Counted from the stretch's first letter, positions 36,591-44,905 are shown. The stretch is DNA of 64,000 bases from Lachnospiraceae bacterium (GCA_014804365.1 JAAUZX010000051.1:1-64000); one strand, 5' to 3'. Translations and numbers: made by a program. Notes: a model not told the origin generated them from the letters alone.

Positions 36591-36742
36591 GCGCAGAGGG
36601 AAGTTAATATCTTAAGAAGCCCCTTAAAAAGCGTCAGTGCTTAACGAGGTCTTGAGTTGCGAAGCAACTCACGAGTTTAGCAGCTGCTACGCTTTTTACG
36701 GAGCGGGAGCGCGGCTTCGTAGATATTAACTTCCCTCTGCGC
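36591..36742 (-). repeat. Repeat family A palindrome, copy A4 (inverted)
   Basis: A 152-bp palindrome with perfect 22-bp outer arms, GCGCAGAGGGAAGTTAATAT plus CT, at 36591-36612 and 36721-36742. Read on the minus strand it matches the A3 layout: the core with CTCGT...ACCTCGTTAAG, and inner arms AAAAAGCGT/ACGCTTTTT in place of AAAAACCGT/ACGGTTTTT. It carries an extra small hairpin around TTGCTTCGCAA, as A2 does. It points opposite to A2, 105 bases away. Confidence 0.85.
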
Positions 36743-36790
36743 GTTCGTCTTAATCAATGTATGAAAAGTGACATCAATTTACCCGTTGCA

Positions 36791-36876
36791 AAGAATAGAT
36801 TTTAAAGAATCAATTTCAAAAAATAGATTTCAAAGAATTGGTTGCGCAGAATAGGTTGCGCAAAACAAATCAGCGC
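36791..36876 (+). repeat. Degenerate 14-bp tandem repeats before second moxR
   Basis: Six units of 14-15 bp run from 36791 to 36876: AAGAATAGATTTTA, AAGAATCAATTTCA, AAAAATAGATTTCA, AAGAATTGGTTGCGC, AGAATAGGTTGCGC, and a weak sixth. They end five bases before the -35 box of the moxR promoter, so they could be activator or repressor sites, or an AT-rich upstream element. The rest of the gap from 36150 to 37001 is taken up by A2, A4, the ACAGTATATATAGT pair and promoters. Confidence 0.55.
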
Positions 36877-36881
36877 TATCC

Positions 36882-36910
36882 TTGTTGAAACAAACCCAGT
36901 GTGGTAAACT
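36882..36910 (+). promoter_or_regulatory. Promoter of second moxR operon
   Basis: TTGTTG at 36882-36887 and TAAACT at 36905-36910 with a 17-base spacer, 91 bases before the moxR start. Confidence 0.6.
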
Positions 36911-37001
36911 AACATAAAGTATTGCAAAATCAATGCCAGCCCAATCTGGCTACCCTAATAACATTGTTCCCTAAATCTTGTCTTGAAAGTGGAGCCCAAA
37001 C

Positions 37002-37934
37002 ATGAACGACTATGAAACCATAACAAAACTAAAAAATAACATCAACACATTCTTCATCGGCAAAGAAGAAGTCGTCGAGAACCTGTTAGTCTGTCTGCTT
37101 ACAGGCGGACACGTATTGCTGGAAGATGTTCCGGGTGTGGGGAAGACAACGCTTGCGGCCCTGCTCGCGAGAAGCATTGCCTGCAGCTTCGGCAGAATCC
37201 AATTTACACCGGATACGCTGCCGGGAGATATTTGCGGCGTATCGGTATATAATATGAAAACAGGTGAATTCGAATACCGGGAAGGCGCGGTAATGAATCA
37301 GATTCTGCTGGCGGACGAAATCAACAGAACTTCGCCCAAAACGCAGGCAAGCCTTCTGGAGGCTATGGCGGAGGAACAGGTGACGGTGGACGGGATCGTC
37401 CATATGCTGCCGAGGCCGTTCATGGTAATCGCCACACAGAACCCGGTGGAGTTTCTGGGAACATATCCCTTGCCGGAAGCGCAGATGGATCGTTTTATGA
37501 TGCGGCTTTCCATCGGATATCCGGAGAGAGAGCAGGAGATCGAGCTGGCGGCGCAGGTTCTTAATGGGAAGGCACCGGAGAATGCCGAAGCGGTATGTAC
37601 AGCAGAAGACATCCTGCATATGAAAGAAGCGATTAAGAATATTACAGTCGGCAAACCGATTCTCGATTATATAGAAGATATGATTGAACTGACCAGAAAG
37701 GAAGAGCGCTTTGTCCTCGGGGCAAGTACGCGTGCCATGCTGACGCTTATGCGTGCCTCGCAGGGGAAGGCATTCATGAAGGGCAGGGATTTTGTAAAGC
37801 CGGATGATGTCAAAGATGTGGCAATGCATGTGCTTATGCACAGATTGGTGCTTTCTTCGGACGCAAGAATACGCAAGGAAGATGCGGCCTCTATTTTAAA
37901 GAGCATTATACTGAAGGTGAAGATTCCGGTTTAG
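37002..37934 (+). CDS. MoxR-family AAA+ ATPase (second copy)
   Basis: A 310-residue MoxR ATPase. Walker A is in DVPGVGKTTLAALLA, Walker B is in ILLADEINRTSPKTQASLLE, and the sensor region is ATQNPVEFLGTYPLPEAQ. It is distinct in sequence from the first MoxR at 9676, so the two are separate paralogues rather than a recent copy. It is followed after 16 bases by a DUF58 gene and then by a transglutaminase gene. The MoxR-DUF58-transglutaminase trio is a frequent conserved arrangement in Firmicutes and other bacteria. ATG 37002 has only a weak purine-rich site upstream. Confidence 0.9.
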   Translation: MNDYETITKLKNNINTFFIGKEEVVENLLVCLLTGGHVLLEDVPGVGKTTLAALLARSIACSFGRIQFTPDTLPGDICGVSVYNMKTGEFEYREGAVMNQILLADEINRTSPKTQASLLEAMAEEQVTVDGIVHMLPRPFMVIATQNPVEFLGTYPLPEAQMDRFMMRLSIGYPEREQEIELAAQVLNGKAPENAEAVCTAEDILHMKEAIKNITVGKPILDYIEDMIELTRKEERFVLGASTRAMLTLMRASQGKAFMKGRDFVKPDDVKDVAMHVLMHRLVLSSDARIRKEDAASILKSIILKVKIPV

Positions 37935-37950
37935 GGGGAAGTGTGGCAGG

Positions 37951-39117
37951 ATGAAAATTCGCAGGTGGATGCTGTTTGGGGTGTGGGTTCTTTCGTTGGC
38001 GGCGATCAGTTTCTACGGCGGTGCTGTCAGTTACGGTTTCTTTTTCGGGGTGACGATGCTGCCGGTTATATCATGGGTCTATTTGTTTTTAGTCTATTAC
38101 AGGTTCAGAATCTATCAGGAAGTGGAGAGCAGAAGTATGGTATGCGGCAATGCCGTTCCATATTATTTTGTATTGCAGAATGATGATTTCTTTGCTTTTT
38201 CCAGTGTCAGCGTCAGATTGTTTTCTTCCTTTTCCTATGTGGAACAGATACCGGACGGTATTGAGTACGAGCTGCTTCCGGGAGATAAACTCACCTATAG
38301 AACCAAGCTAATCTGTAAATATCGTGGAGAGTATGAAGTGGGGATTAAGAAAATTGTCATTACCGATTTTTTACGCCTTTTTCAGCTCTCTTACACGCCG
38401 GCGTCCCCGATCAAGGCTTTAGTCAGACCCAGAATTGTGCATGTGGAAGAACTGCGCAGCATTACGGACATGACAGCGCTTTTACAAAATGATGCGCAGA
38501 ACTTACAGACGGAGCCGGATGTTACGGTCAGGGAATACGTGCAGGGCGATGCTTTGCGTTTTATTCACTGGAAAGCAACGGCACAGGAGCAGAGGCTGAA
38601 GGTCAGAACTCGTATCGGAGAGCAGAAACAGGGTATTTCAGTTATATGCGATACGAAGCGTTACAGTGAGGAGGAAAGGGCATATCTGCCGCTGGAGAAC
38701 AGAATGCTGGAGATTTTGATTGCGTTGGGGCTTTACTTTGCCGGGAGAAATATTACTTTTACGGCATATTATGGGCAGAGTGGTGTGCGGAATAGCCATG
38801 TGGACAGTCTCGGGGATTTTGAAGAATTCTATCAAAAGAGTTCGGAAATGATCTTTGACAAGGATGAAGAAGTCGGGGTAACTTTAGCCGAAGCCATGAC
38901 AAGAGGAGGAATCCGGAACAGTAAGGTTGTTTTTGTAATCTTGCACAGGTGGGATGAGAGCGTTGCCCGGATGACGGAGGAACTGTCCGCCGGAGGTGTG
39001 ATCGTGGTGGCTTATCTTGTTACGGAAGAAGACGCGCAGGAGTATATGAAGCTAAGCAGCCTGCGCCGAAGGATCGTTGCCATTCCCATAGAAGGAGAGC
39101 TGGAGGGAGTCTTATGA
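37951..39117 (+). CDS. DUF58 membrane protein
   Basis: A 388-residue protein with two N-terminal membrane helices (about 5-22 and 26-47), a beta-rich extracytoplasmic or linker part, and a DUF58 domain marked by DVTVREYVQGDALRFIHWKA (about residues 190-209) followed by a VWA-like segment. It differs from the first DUF58 protein (10855), which lacks membrane helices. The gene overlaps the transglutaminase gene by four bases, so the pair is coupled. It is presumably a client or partner of the MoxR ATPase just upstream. Function in this triad is not established. Confidence 0.85.
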   Translation: MKIRRWMLFGVWVLSLAAISFYGGAVSYGFFFGVTMLPVISWVYLFLVYYRFRIYQEVESRSMVCGNAVPYYFVLQNDDFFAFSSVSVRLFSSFSYVEQIPDGIEYELLPGDKLTYRTKLICKYRGEYEVGIKKIVITDFLRLFQLSYTPASPIKALVRPRIVHVEELRSITDMTALLQNDAQNLQTEPDVTVREYVQGDALRFIHWKATAQEQRLKVRTRIGEQKQGISVICDTKRYSEEERAYLPLENRMLEILIALGLYFAGRNITFTAYYGQSGVRNSHVDSLGDFEEFYQKSSEMIFDKDEEVGVTLAEAMTRGGIRNSKVVFVILHRWDESVARMTEELSAGGVIVVAYLVTEEDAQEYMKLSSLRRRIVAIPIEGELEGVL

Positions 39118-41474
39118 GGGAGCGTATACTGCGGATCAGGACACAGGATATCTATCGATTCGTGCAGGCGGCCTTTCTGGTATGCATTCTTCTTATGGGC
39201 ACGGGGGAATCGATAGGAATTAGGGATACTAAAGCGGTGGTACAGGTTCCGATTGCTTTTGGGGTGCTTGCCGCTATGATGGGAATGCAGAGATTGACGA
39301 AAAAAGGGCGTGCTTTTGGCATTCTGACACCGGTTGTTATTTTAGGTATGACTTTCGGTATCAGAAATTGTTTTCTCTTTATCCGGTCTTATGCCGGGTG
39401 GCTGGTCGGCGCGGATATGTGGGAGCCTGAGTGGGTGGCGGGTTACGAAGTGATGCAGGTAATTGTTGCCGCGGTCTGCTGTTATATCCTGCAATGGATT
39501 CTGGAGAAGTACTTTCTGCTGAAAACCGCAGTGCTGTGTATGCTTGTGTGTGCTCTGGTCTACTGCCTATTGACCGAAAAGCCCATATCTCATGCCGGCG
39601 TGGTCTGTGCTCTGGCATATATCATGGTGATCGGCGGGGAATGGATAGAGTGGTGCTGGGATAAGGAGCAAAAGAAGGACAGGAAGACGTATATGTTCTG
39701 GCTTATGCCGTTTATGGCGGTCTATGTGCTTGTTATGCTGTGGCTGCCTTCTCCCGAGAAACCTTTTAAGTGGCAGTTTGCCAGAAACGCCTTTTCGCAG
39801 GTGAAGGAATCTTTTACGGTGCTGACACAGAATATCGTGCGTGGCAGAACGGAAAACTTTGATACGGTACTCAGCGGTTTTCCTGATGACGGGAAGATTC
39901 GGGATAATCTGGAGGATGATCACCGCGCTGTTATGGTCATACAAGGGGAAAAGAATCTGGCGGGGAATGTATATCTGGCGGGGAGAGCCTATGATGCTTT
40001 CGATGGCAGGCAGTGGTACCGGCGAGACGGCAATACGGAATATGAAGTTTTTTTAGATACGATACAGACGCGTTATGCCGCTGAATTATTCGAAGGAAGA
40101 TATCTGCACGATTGCATGTCCTTAACGACGCTGCATGTCAGATATCAGTATTTTAACTCCGCTTATGTATTTGTGCCTCTAAAGACGCAAAGAATCATGG
40201 AGGGAAATAGAGACCTTAATTTTATTCCGGCAGGGGGAAGTCTCTTTTTTACGGATTCCCGCCATCGGAATACGGATCAGAGAGGGTACGGAACGGAGTA
40301 TGACGCGGTATTTTATCAATTAAATGCCGGCTCTGAAGCGTTCGAGGATTTTCTGGTATCGATGCAGGATCAGGATATTCAGGAGGATGCCGTTATGAAA
40401 TCAATCCTGCAGTCGCGCGCCGACAAGACCGGAATAGACATAACGGTGGAAGATGTCAGTTCCTACATCCGGCAGGTGAATGATGTTTATGCGGAGGATG
40501 TGGTCTTGTCTGATGAGGCAAGAGCATATATAGATGAAATAACAGAGTCTGCACATAACGATATAGAAAAGCTGCGAATGATAGAGGCGGAGCTGACCGC
40601 GTATACTTATGCGGAATCTCCCGGGAAACTGCCGGATACCGTGAAAGATGCAGGCAGTTTTCTGGATTATTTCTTATTGGAGAACAGGAAAGGATATTGC
40701 ACTCATTTTGCAACGGCGTTTGCGCTTCTTGCGAGAGCTGAGGGGCTGCCATCCAGATATGTGCAGGGGTTCTGTGTTCCGATAGAACAGGACAGCGAAA
40801 CGGTAGTCTACAGCGATATGGCGCATGCTTGGCCGGAAGTTTATATAAACGGCGTAGGCTGGATTCCGTTTGAACCGACACCGGGATATGCCGGTCTGCG
40901 ATATACTTCATGGGAGACAGGGTGGAAGTATGAACCTTCGTTTTCCATGGGAGGAGACCGTGAACCGGAATACGGCGCTGTGGCGGATGGTGCGCTTGTC
41001 TTTTCCGGTGGGGCGGAAGGGATAGAGGAAGAGAATGCGCTGCAGGGAGAGGATATCGTCGCTAATTATTTGAAAATAGCGGTATATGCCGTATTGACGT
41101 TTGCGGCAGCAGGTCTGTTATTTGTCATGTTTGAGAGGGTGATCAGAAAGAAACGCTATCAAAAAATGAATCCGGAAAGAAGATTTGACATGGTAGTCCG
41201 GAATAATCTGCGGATTCTGGCATGGCTTGGTCTGCGCAGACAAGATTCGGAAACTTTACAGGAATTCGGGGGACGTGCCGCAGTACAGTTAGGTCTTTCA
41301 AAGAAGCAGCCGGCATTCATAGAAAAGTATGAGGCTATTATATATGGAGGAAAGCGCGCGGACGAGGCGGATGTTGAGGAGGCCGGATATGAGGGGAAGC
41401 AGCTGCTCGGTATTTTGAAAGCAAAGAAAAAGAGAACATATTTTTATTATCGTGTAAGGGTGTATTTGGATTGA
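39114..41474 (+). CDS. Membrane transglutaminase-like protein (TgpA type)
   Basis: A 786-residue protein with about seven membrane helices in its first 215 residues, a large extracytoplasmic region, one more helix near 650-670, and a cytoplasmic tail. The transglutaminase-core cysteine is Cys529 in RKGYCTHFATAFALLARA, with His571 in AHAWPEVYINGVGW. The third position reads PFEPTPG, with Glu where the classical core has Asp; this variant occurs in related Firmicute proteins from memory. It could cross-link or cleave amide bonds at the cell surface; the substrate is unknown. It closes the MoxR-DUF58-transglutaminase operon. About 285 bases with a promoter and a family C hairpin follow. Confidence 0.85.
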   Translation: MRERILRIRTQDIYRFVQAAFLVCILLMGTGESIGIRDTKAVVQVPIAFGVLAAMMGMQRLTKKGRAFGILTPVVILGMTFGIRNCFLFIRSYAGWLVGADMWEPEWVAGYEVMQVIVAAVCCYILQWILEKYFLLKTAVLCMLVCALVYCLLTEKPISHAGVVCALAYIMVIGGEWIEWCWDKEQKKDRKTYMFWLMPFMAVYVLVMLWLPSPEKPFKWQFARNAFSQVKESFTVLTQNIVRGRTENFDTVLSGFPDDGKIRDNLEDDHRAVMVIQGEKNLAGNVYLAGRAYDAFDGRQWYRRDGNTEYEVFLDTIQTRYAAELFEGRYLHDCMSLTTLHVRYQYFNSAYVFVPLKTQRIMEGNRDLNFIPAGGSLFFTDSRHRNTDQRGYGTEYDAVFYQLNAGSEAFEDFLVSMQDQDIQEDAVMKSILQSRADKTGIDITVEDVSSYIRQVNDVYAEDVVLSDEARAYIDEITESAHNDIEKLRMIEAELTAYTYAESPGKLPDTVKDAGSFLDYFLLENRKGYCTHFATAFALLARAEGLPSRYVQGFCVPIEQDSETVVYSDMAHAWPEVYINGVGWIPFEPTPGYAGLRYTSWETGWKYEPSFSMGGDREPEYGAVADGALVFSGGAEGIEEENALQGEDIVANYLKIAVYAVLTFAAAGLLFVMFERVIRKKRYQKMNPERRFDMVVRNNLRILAWLGLRRQDSETLQEFGGRAAVQLGLSKKQPAFIEKYEAIIYGGKRADEADVEEAGYEGKQLLGILKAKKKRTYFYYRVRVYLD

Positions 41475-41593
41475 TAAAATAATGAGGAATGTGGTATATG
41501 CTATGAAACAGAATAGTCTGGGAAAGTCTACGATCAGAGTAAAAATCAAGGTAAAAGCTGTCAGTGAGTCAGGGTAAAAGTCATAATAAATGA

Positions 41594-41622
41594 TTGATTT
41601 GCATTTTTGCGTATGATAGAAT
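41594..41622 (+). promoter_or_regulatory. Promoter of DJ-1/PfpI-like gene
   Basis: TTGATT at 41594-41599 and TAGAAT at 41617-41622 with a 17-base spacer. The resulting transcript would start near 41629 and include the family C hairpin before the gene. A perfect TATAAT at 41645-41650 lacks a good -35 box. Confidence 0.5.
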
Positions 41623-41671
41623 TTAGTATATCATTTTAATCGGATATAATATAAGATAAAAAGTAACTGTT

Positions 41672-41721
41672 CAGAAGGTGCTTTCGCGTAACTGTGAAGA
41701 ACAGGGATCTGAGCAGTTACG
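41672..41721 (+). repeat. Repeat family C hairpin, copy 2
   Basis: The core hairpin 41687-41721 (CGTAACTGTG...CAGTTACG) shares the GAAGAACAGGG centre with copy 1 at 81-119. Here an extra upstream arm (GTAACTGTTCAGA at 41672-41684) can also pair with the same 3' arm (TCTGAGCAGTTAC), so two alternative hairpins are possible. It is about 40 bases upstream of the gene at 41762. Confidence 0.65.
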
Positions 41722-41761
41722 GTACAGATTGAATGGATGACGTTCAGGAACGGAGGCGGTT

Positions 41762-42313
41762 ATGAGTAAAGGGGCAGTTTTTTTCGGAACAGGGTTTGAA
41801 GAGATCGAGGCGCTGACAGTAGTGGATATTCTGCGCAGAGCAGGGATTGAGACTTTGATGGTGTCTGTCATGGATCAGCGGCATGTGGAAGGTTCGCATG
41901 GCATCATGGTAGAGATGGAGATGCTGGCGAGGGAAGTGGATTATGAAGAACTTGACGTGATCGTGCTGCCGGGCGGTATGCCGGGAACGAAGAATCTGGA
42001 GGCATGCGAGGTGTTGATGGATCAGGTGGATGCGTTTGCAGCACAGGGTAAACTGGTGGCGGCGATCTGCGCGGCGCCGAGTATCTTAGGCCACAGAGGA
42101 ATCCTTAAGGGAAAGACAGCCTGTTCCTATCCCACTTTTGAAAGTCATCTGGAAGGCGCGCAGGTATTGCAGCAGCCTGCGGTAACTGACGGCAATATTA
42201 TCACAGGACGCGGCATGGGCGCGGCGATTCCGTTCGGGCTGGCGATTTTAGAGAAGCTGCAGGGCAAGGAAGCGGCACAGAAGATGGCGGAGACGATCGT
42301 ATACGATTTATAG
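41762..42313 (+). CDS. DJ-1/PfpI family protein
   Basis: A 183-residue protein of the DJ-1/ThiJ/PfpI superfamily. The nucleophile-elbow cysteine is in LVAAICAAPSILGHRG (about residues 97-112). Other family phrases are AVFFGTGFEEIEALTVVDIL at the N-terminus, VIVLPGGMPGTKNLEA and the ending NIITGRGMGAAIPFGLAIL. Closest in style to bacterial YajL/DJ-1 proteins, which are linked to oxidative-stress response and proposed glyoxalase or deglycase activity. The exact reaction is not decided by sequence. GGAGG precedes ATG 41762. It stands alone, with a promoter and structured leader of its own. Confidence 0.9.
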   Translation: MSKGAVFFGTGFEEIEALTVVDILRRAGIETLMVSVMDQRHVEGSHGIMVEMEMLAREVDYEELDVIVLPGGMPGTKNLEACEVLMDQVDAFAAQGKLVAAICAAPSILGHRGILKGKTACSYPTFESHLEGAQVLQQPAVTDGNIITGRGMGAAIPFGLAILEKLQGKEAAQKMAETIVYDL

Positions 42314-42406
42314 GGATTTACGCTTAAATATATTTAATAACAGTGGCAAAACTTACCATAATATTTTCATTTTATCCGAACATACTAACATCAAGATAAG
42401 CGATAA

Positions 42407-42420
42407 AGTGAGCGCTTTCA
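42407..42420 (+). promoter_or_regulatory. cre-like site
   Basis: AGTGAGCGCTTTCA matches the CcpA cre consensus with one mismatch. It lies in the gap between the DJ-1-like gene and the spore protein gene. The nearest plausible target would be whichever promoter drives the spore protein; I could not find a clear sporulation promoter, so this is a weak call. Confidence 0.3.
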
Positions 42421-42487
42421 CAGACGATAGGATCCGATTACGGATTGCCGGAATGCAGAAATAAGTTTCTGTAACAGGCACCTCCTC

Positions 42488-42520
42488 TGAGATAAGCGCA
42501 AAACGACAGCGCTTATCTCA
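42488..42520 (+). repeat. 12-bp perfect hairpin before spore protein gene
   Basis: TGAGATAAGCGC (42488-42499) pairs with GCGCTTATCTCA (42509-42520), loop of nine. No T tract follows. Just before it, CACCTCC at 42479-42485 is complementary to the GGAGGTG ribosome binding site of the spore gene (42575-42581), so the leader could fold over it. Confidence 0.55.
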
Positions 42521-42587
42521 ATAATATAGATAGCAGAATGAAATCATGCAAATGAAATCATTCAAATGTATTTCGGAGGTGAAAGAA

Positions 42588-42788
42588 ATGGCAAGCAACA
42601 AGACGAATAGAGTAGAAGTTCCTGAAGCTAAGGCAGCAATGGATCGTTTCAAGACTGAGGTTGCATCTGAGTTAGGTGTAAACCTGAAAGAGGGTTACAA
42701 CGGTGACCTGACATCTAAAGAGGCCGGTTCTATCGGCGGTGAGATGGTTCGTAGAATGATCAAGAGCCAGGAAGAGCAGATGAAATAA
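42588..42788 (+). CDS. Alpha/beta-type small acid-soluble spore protein
   Basis: A 66-residue SASP. It binds and protects DNA in the dormant spore and is degraded at germination. Family marks are EVPEAKAAMDRFKTEVASEL, then GVNLKEGYNGDLTSKEAGSI with the conserved Gly/Asn/Leu-rich segment, and GGEMVRRMIKSQEEQ. The ATG at 42588 follows the strong GGAGGTG; upstream in-frame ATGs lack a site. The segment KFTE/TEVA is where germination protease usually cuts in this family; here it reads FKTEVASE. Expression would be expected late in the forespore. A strong terminator follows at 42812-42843. Confidence 0.95.
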   Translation: MASNKTNRVEVPEAKAAMDRFKTEVASELGVNLKEGYNGDLTSKEAGSIGGEMVRRMIKSQEEQMK

Positions 42789-42811
42789 GCTAAGAACAGC
42801 TAAAAAGAATG

Positions 42812-42843
42812 ACCCGTCTGAAAATTCAGGCGGGTTGTTTTTT
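42812..42843 (+). terminator. Rho-independent terminator after spore protein gene
   Basis: ACCCGTCTGA (42812-42821) pairs with TCAGGCGGGT (42826-42835), followed by TGTTTTTT. A classic terminator. Its T tract also overlaps the -35 box of the tig promoter. Confidence 0.9.
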
Positions 42844-42863
42844 GTGCGAGTATGTGATATAAT
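42835..42863 (+). promoter_or_regulatory. tig promoter
   Basis: TTGTTT at 42835-42840 and TATAAT at 42858-42863 with a 17-base spacer, and TG one base before the -10 box (extended -10). It lies about 100 bases before the tig start. Confidence 0.65.
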
Positions 42864-42963
42864 GCTTAGATGACTGTGACTGGAAACGGAATCAGGGCTT
42901 TGGTACGAGAAAATAAGCGTGATTATACATGTTACAGATGTAGTTGAAGGAGGAACCCATACA

Positions 42964-44250
42964 ATGAGTTTACAGGTGGAAAAATTAGAAAAGAACATGG
43001 CGAAGCTTACCATTGAAGTCGGCGCGGACGAACTGGAGAAGGCGATTGAGAAAGCATATCAGAAGCAGAAGAAGCAGATCAGCATCCCCGGTTTCAGAAA
43101 AGGTAAAGTGCCCCGCCAGATGGTAGAGAAGATGTACGGTAAGGAAGTGTTCTATGAAGACGCGGCAAATGAGCTGATTCCGGATGCATACGATAAGGCG
43201 CTGTCAGAGTGCGAGGAGGACATTGTGTCTTCCCCGAAGATTGAAGTGACACAGATCGAGGCGGGCAAGCCTTTCGTGTTTACTGCCACAGTTGCGCTGA
43301 AGCCGGAAGTTAAGCTCGGCAAGTATAAAGGACTTAAGATTGATAAGATCGATACGGAAGTCACCGAGGAAGAGGTGGACGCAGAGATAAACAGAGAACG
43401 CGAGAATAACGCGAGAAATATCACCGTTGAGGACAGACCCGTGAAGGACGGCGATATGACGACGTTAGACTTTGAAGGTTTCGTGGACGGTGTGCCTTTC
43501 GAGGGCGGCAAGGGCGAGAACTATCCGCTGACGATCGGTTCCGGCGCGTTTATTCCCGGATTCGAGGAGCAGCTTGTCGGCGCAGAGATCGGCAAGGAAG
43601 TGGAAGTGAATGTTACCTTCCCTGAAGATTATCAGGCGGAAGAGTTAAAGGGCAAAGCAGCGGTATTCAAATGTACGGTCAAGGAGATCAAGGAGAAAGA
43701 GCTGCCTGAACTGGACGATGAGTTTGCAAGCGAGGTATCCGAGTTCGAGACGCTTGCGGAGTATCGTGAGGATGTGAAGAAGAATCTGACCGAGAAGAAG
43801 GAAAAGGACGCTAAGAATGCCAGAGAGGATGCAGCGATCAAAGCGGCGGTGGAAGTTGCCGAGATGGAGATCCCCGATGCTATGTTAGAAACACAGCAGA
43901 GGCAGATGGTGGACGAGTTCGCACAGAGGATCACTATGCAGGGCCTTTCCATGGAACAGTATTTCCAGTTTACGGGCACTAACTATCAGAAGATGGTAGA
44001 GCAGGTGAAACCTCAGGCGTTAGAGCGCATCAAATCCCGTCTGGTACTGGAGGCAATTGCGGCGGCTGAGAAGATCGAAGCAACAGAAGAAGACTACGAG
44101 AAGGAACTCGAAACCATGGCTGAGGTGTATCAGATGGAAGTATCCAAGGTAAAAGAGCTTATGGGAGAGAGAGAAAAGAAGAACATCATGCAGGATCTGG
44201 CAGTCAGAAAGGCAGCCGAGTTCGTAGCGGAGAATGCGAAGGAGAAATAA
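42964..44250 (+). CDS. tig: Trigger factor (ribosome-associated chaperone)
   Basis: A 428-residue peptidyl-prolyl isomerase and chaperone that binds at the ribosomal exit tunnel. The N-terminal ribosome-binding domain carries the signature ISIPGFRKGKVPRQMVEKMY. The FKBP-type isomerase domain follows (about 150-240: GDMTTLDFEGFVDGVPFEGG), then the helical C-terminal chaperone domain. ATG 42964 (MSLQVEKLEKN) is preceded by AAGGAGG. It heads the protein quality-control run tig-clpP-clpX-lon-ysxC. Confidence 0.96.
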   Translation: MSLQVEKLEKNMAKLTIEVGADELEKAIEKAYQKQKKQISIPGFRKGKVPRQMVEKMYGKEVFYEDAANELIPDAYDKALSECEEDIVSSPKIEVTQIEAGKPFVFTATVALKPEVKLGKYKGLKIDKIDTEVTEEEVDAEINRERENNARNITVEDRPVKDGDMTTLDFEGFVDGVPFEGGKGENYPLTIGSGAFIPGFEEQLVGAEIGKEVEVNVTFPEDYQAEELKGKAAVFKCTVKEIKEKELPELDDEFASEVSEFETLAEYREDVKKNLTEKKEKDAKNAREDAAIKAAVEVAEMEIPDAMLETQQRQMVDEFAQRITMQGLSMEQYFQFTGTNYQKMVEQVKPQALERIKSRLVLEAIAAAEKIEATEEDYEKELETMAEVYQMEVSKVKELMGEREKKNIMQDLAVRKAAEFVAENAKEK

Positions 44251-44308
44251 CAGGTTTTATTATGAGGGGCAATCAGGGTATACTTGAAATAGAAACGGAG
44301 GAATTAGC

Positions 44309-44902
44309 ATGGCATTAATACCTTATGTCATTGAGCAGACTTCCAAGGGAGAACGCTCCTACGACATTTATTCAAGATTGTTAAAAGAGAGAATTATTTT
44401 TCTTGGTGAGGAAGTAAACGATGCTTCCGCCAGTGTGATTGTGGCGCAGATGTTGTTTCTGGAGTCCGAGGATCCGGAGAAAGACATTCATCTGTATATC
44501 AATAGTCCGGGCGGTGTAATTACCGCTGGAATGGCGATTTATGACACCATGAACTTCATTAAATGTGATGTGTCTACCGTGTGTATCGGTATGGCGGCCA
44601 GCATGGGCGCGTTCCTGTTGGCGGGCGGTGCGAAGGGTAAGAGAATGGCGCTTCCCAATGCGGAGATCATGATCCATCAGCCAGCAGGCGGGGCACAGGG
44701 ACAGGCAACCGAGATTGAGATCACGGCGAAGCATATTCTTGCAACGAAAGAGAAGATGGCAAGGATTATGGCGGAGAATACCGGACAGGACTTTGAAGTG
44801 ATCATGGCGGACACGGAGAGAGATAACTGGAAGTCTGCCGAGGAAGCACTCGCATATGGTCTGATTGACCGGATTATTACCAATCATGCCAGTGCCATGT
44901 AG
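44309..44902 (+). CDS. clpP: ATP-dependent Clp protease proteolytic subunit
   Basis: A 197-residue serine peptidase that assembles into the tetradecameric ClpP barrel. The catalytic serine is in [14 protein letters not shown] (about residue 98), histidine in IMIHQPAGG (about 123), and the aspartate follows near residue 172. Its N-terminal [20 protein letters not shown] is typical of Firmicute ClpP. It lies between tig and clpX, its unfoldase. ATG 44309 follows GGAGG. Confidence 0.97.
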   Translation: MALIPYVIEQTSKGERSYDIYSRLLKERIIFLGEEVNDASASVIVAQMLFLESEDPEKDIHLYINSPGGVITAGMAIYDTMNFIKCDVSTVCIGMAASMGAFLLAGGAKGKRMALPNAEIMIHQPAGGAQGQATEIEITAKHILATKEKMARIMAENTGQDFEVIMADTERDNWKSAEEALAYGLIDRIITNHASAM

Positions 44903-44905
44903 ATG

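Noticed and set aside
36150-37001. Repeat-rich gap considered as a CRISPR array
   Set aside because: Repeats are palindromic and few, units are unequal, spacers are not of constant length and no cas gene is present.
41482-41577. 31-codon ORF after the transglutaminase gene
   Set aside because: No properly spaced ribosome binding site and no conserved-looking features; likely chance.
41645-41650. Perfect TATAAT as promoter of the DJ-1-like gene
   Set aside because: No acceptable -35 box at 16-18 bases; the TTGATT/TAGAAT pair upstream is better.
44255-44284. Possible promoter before clpP (TTTTAT and TATACT)
   Set aside because: The -35 match is poor and the gene can be read through from tig.
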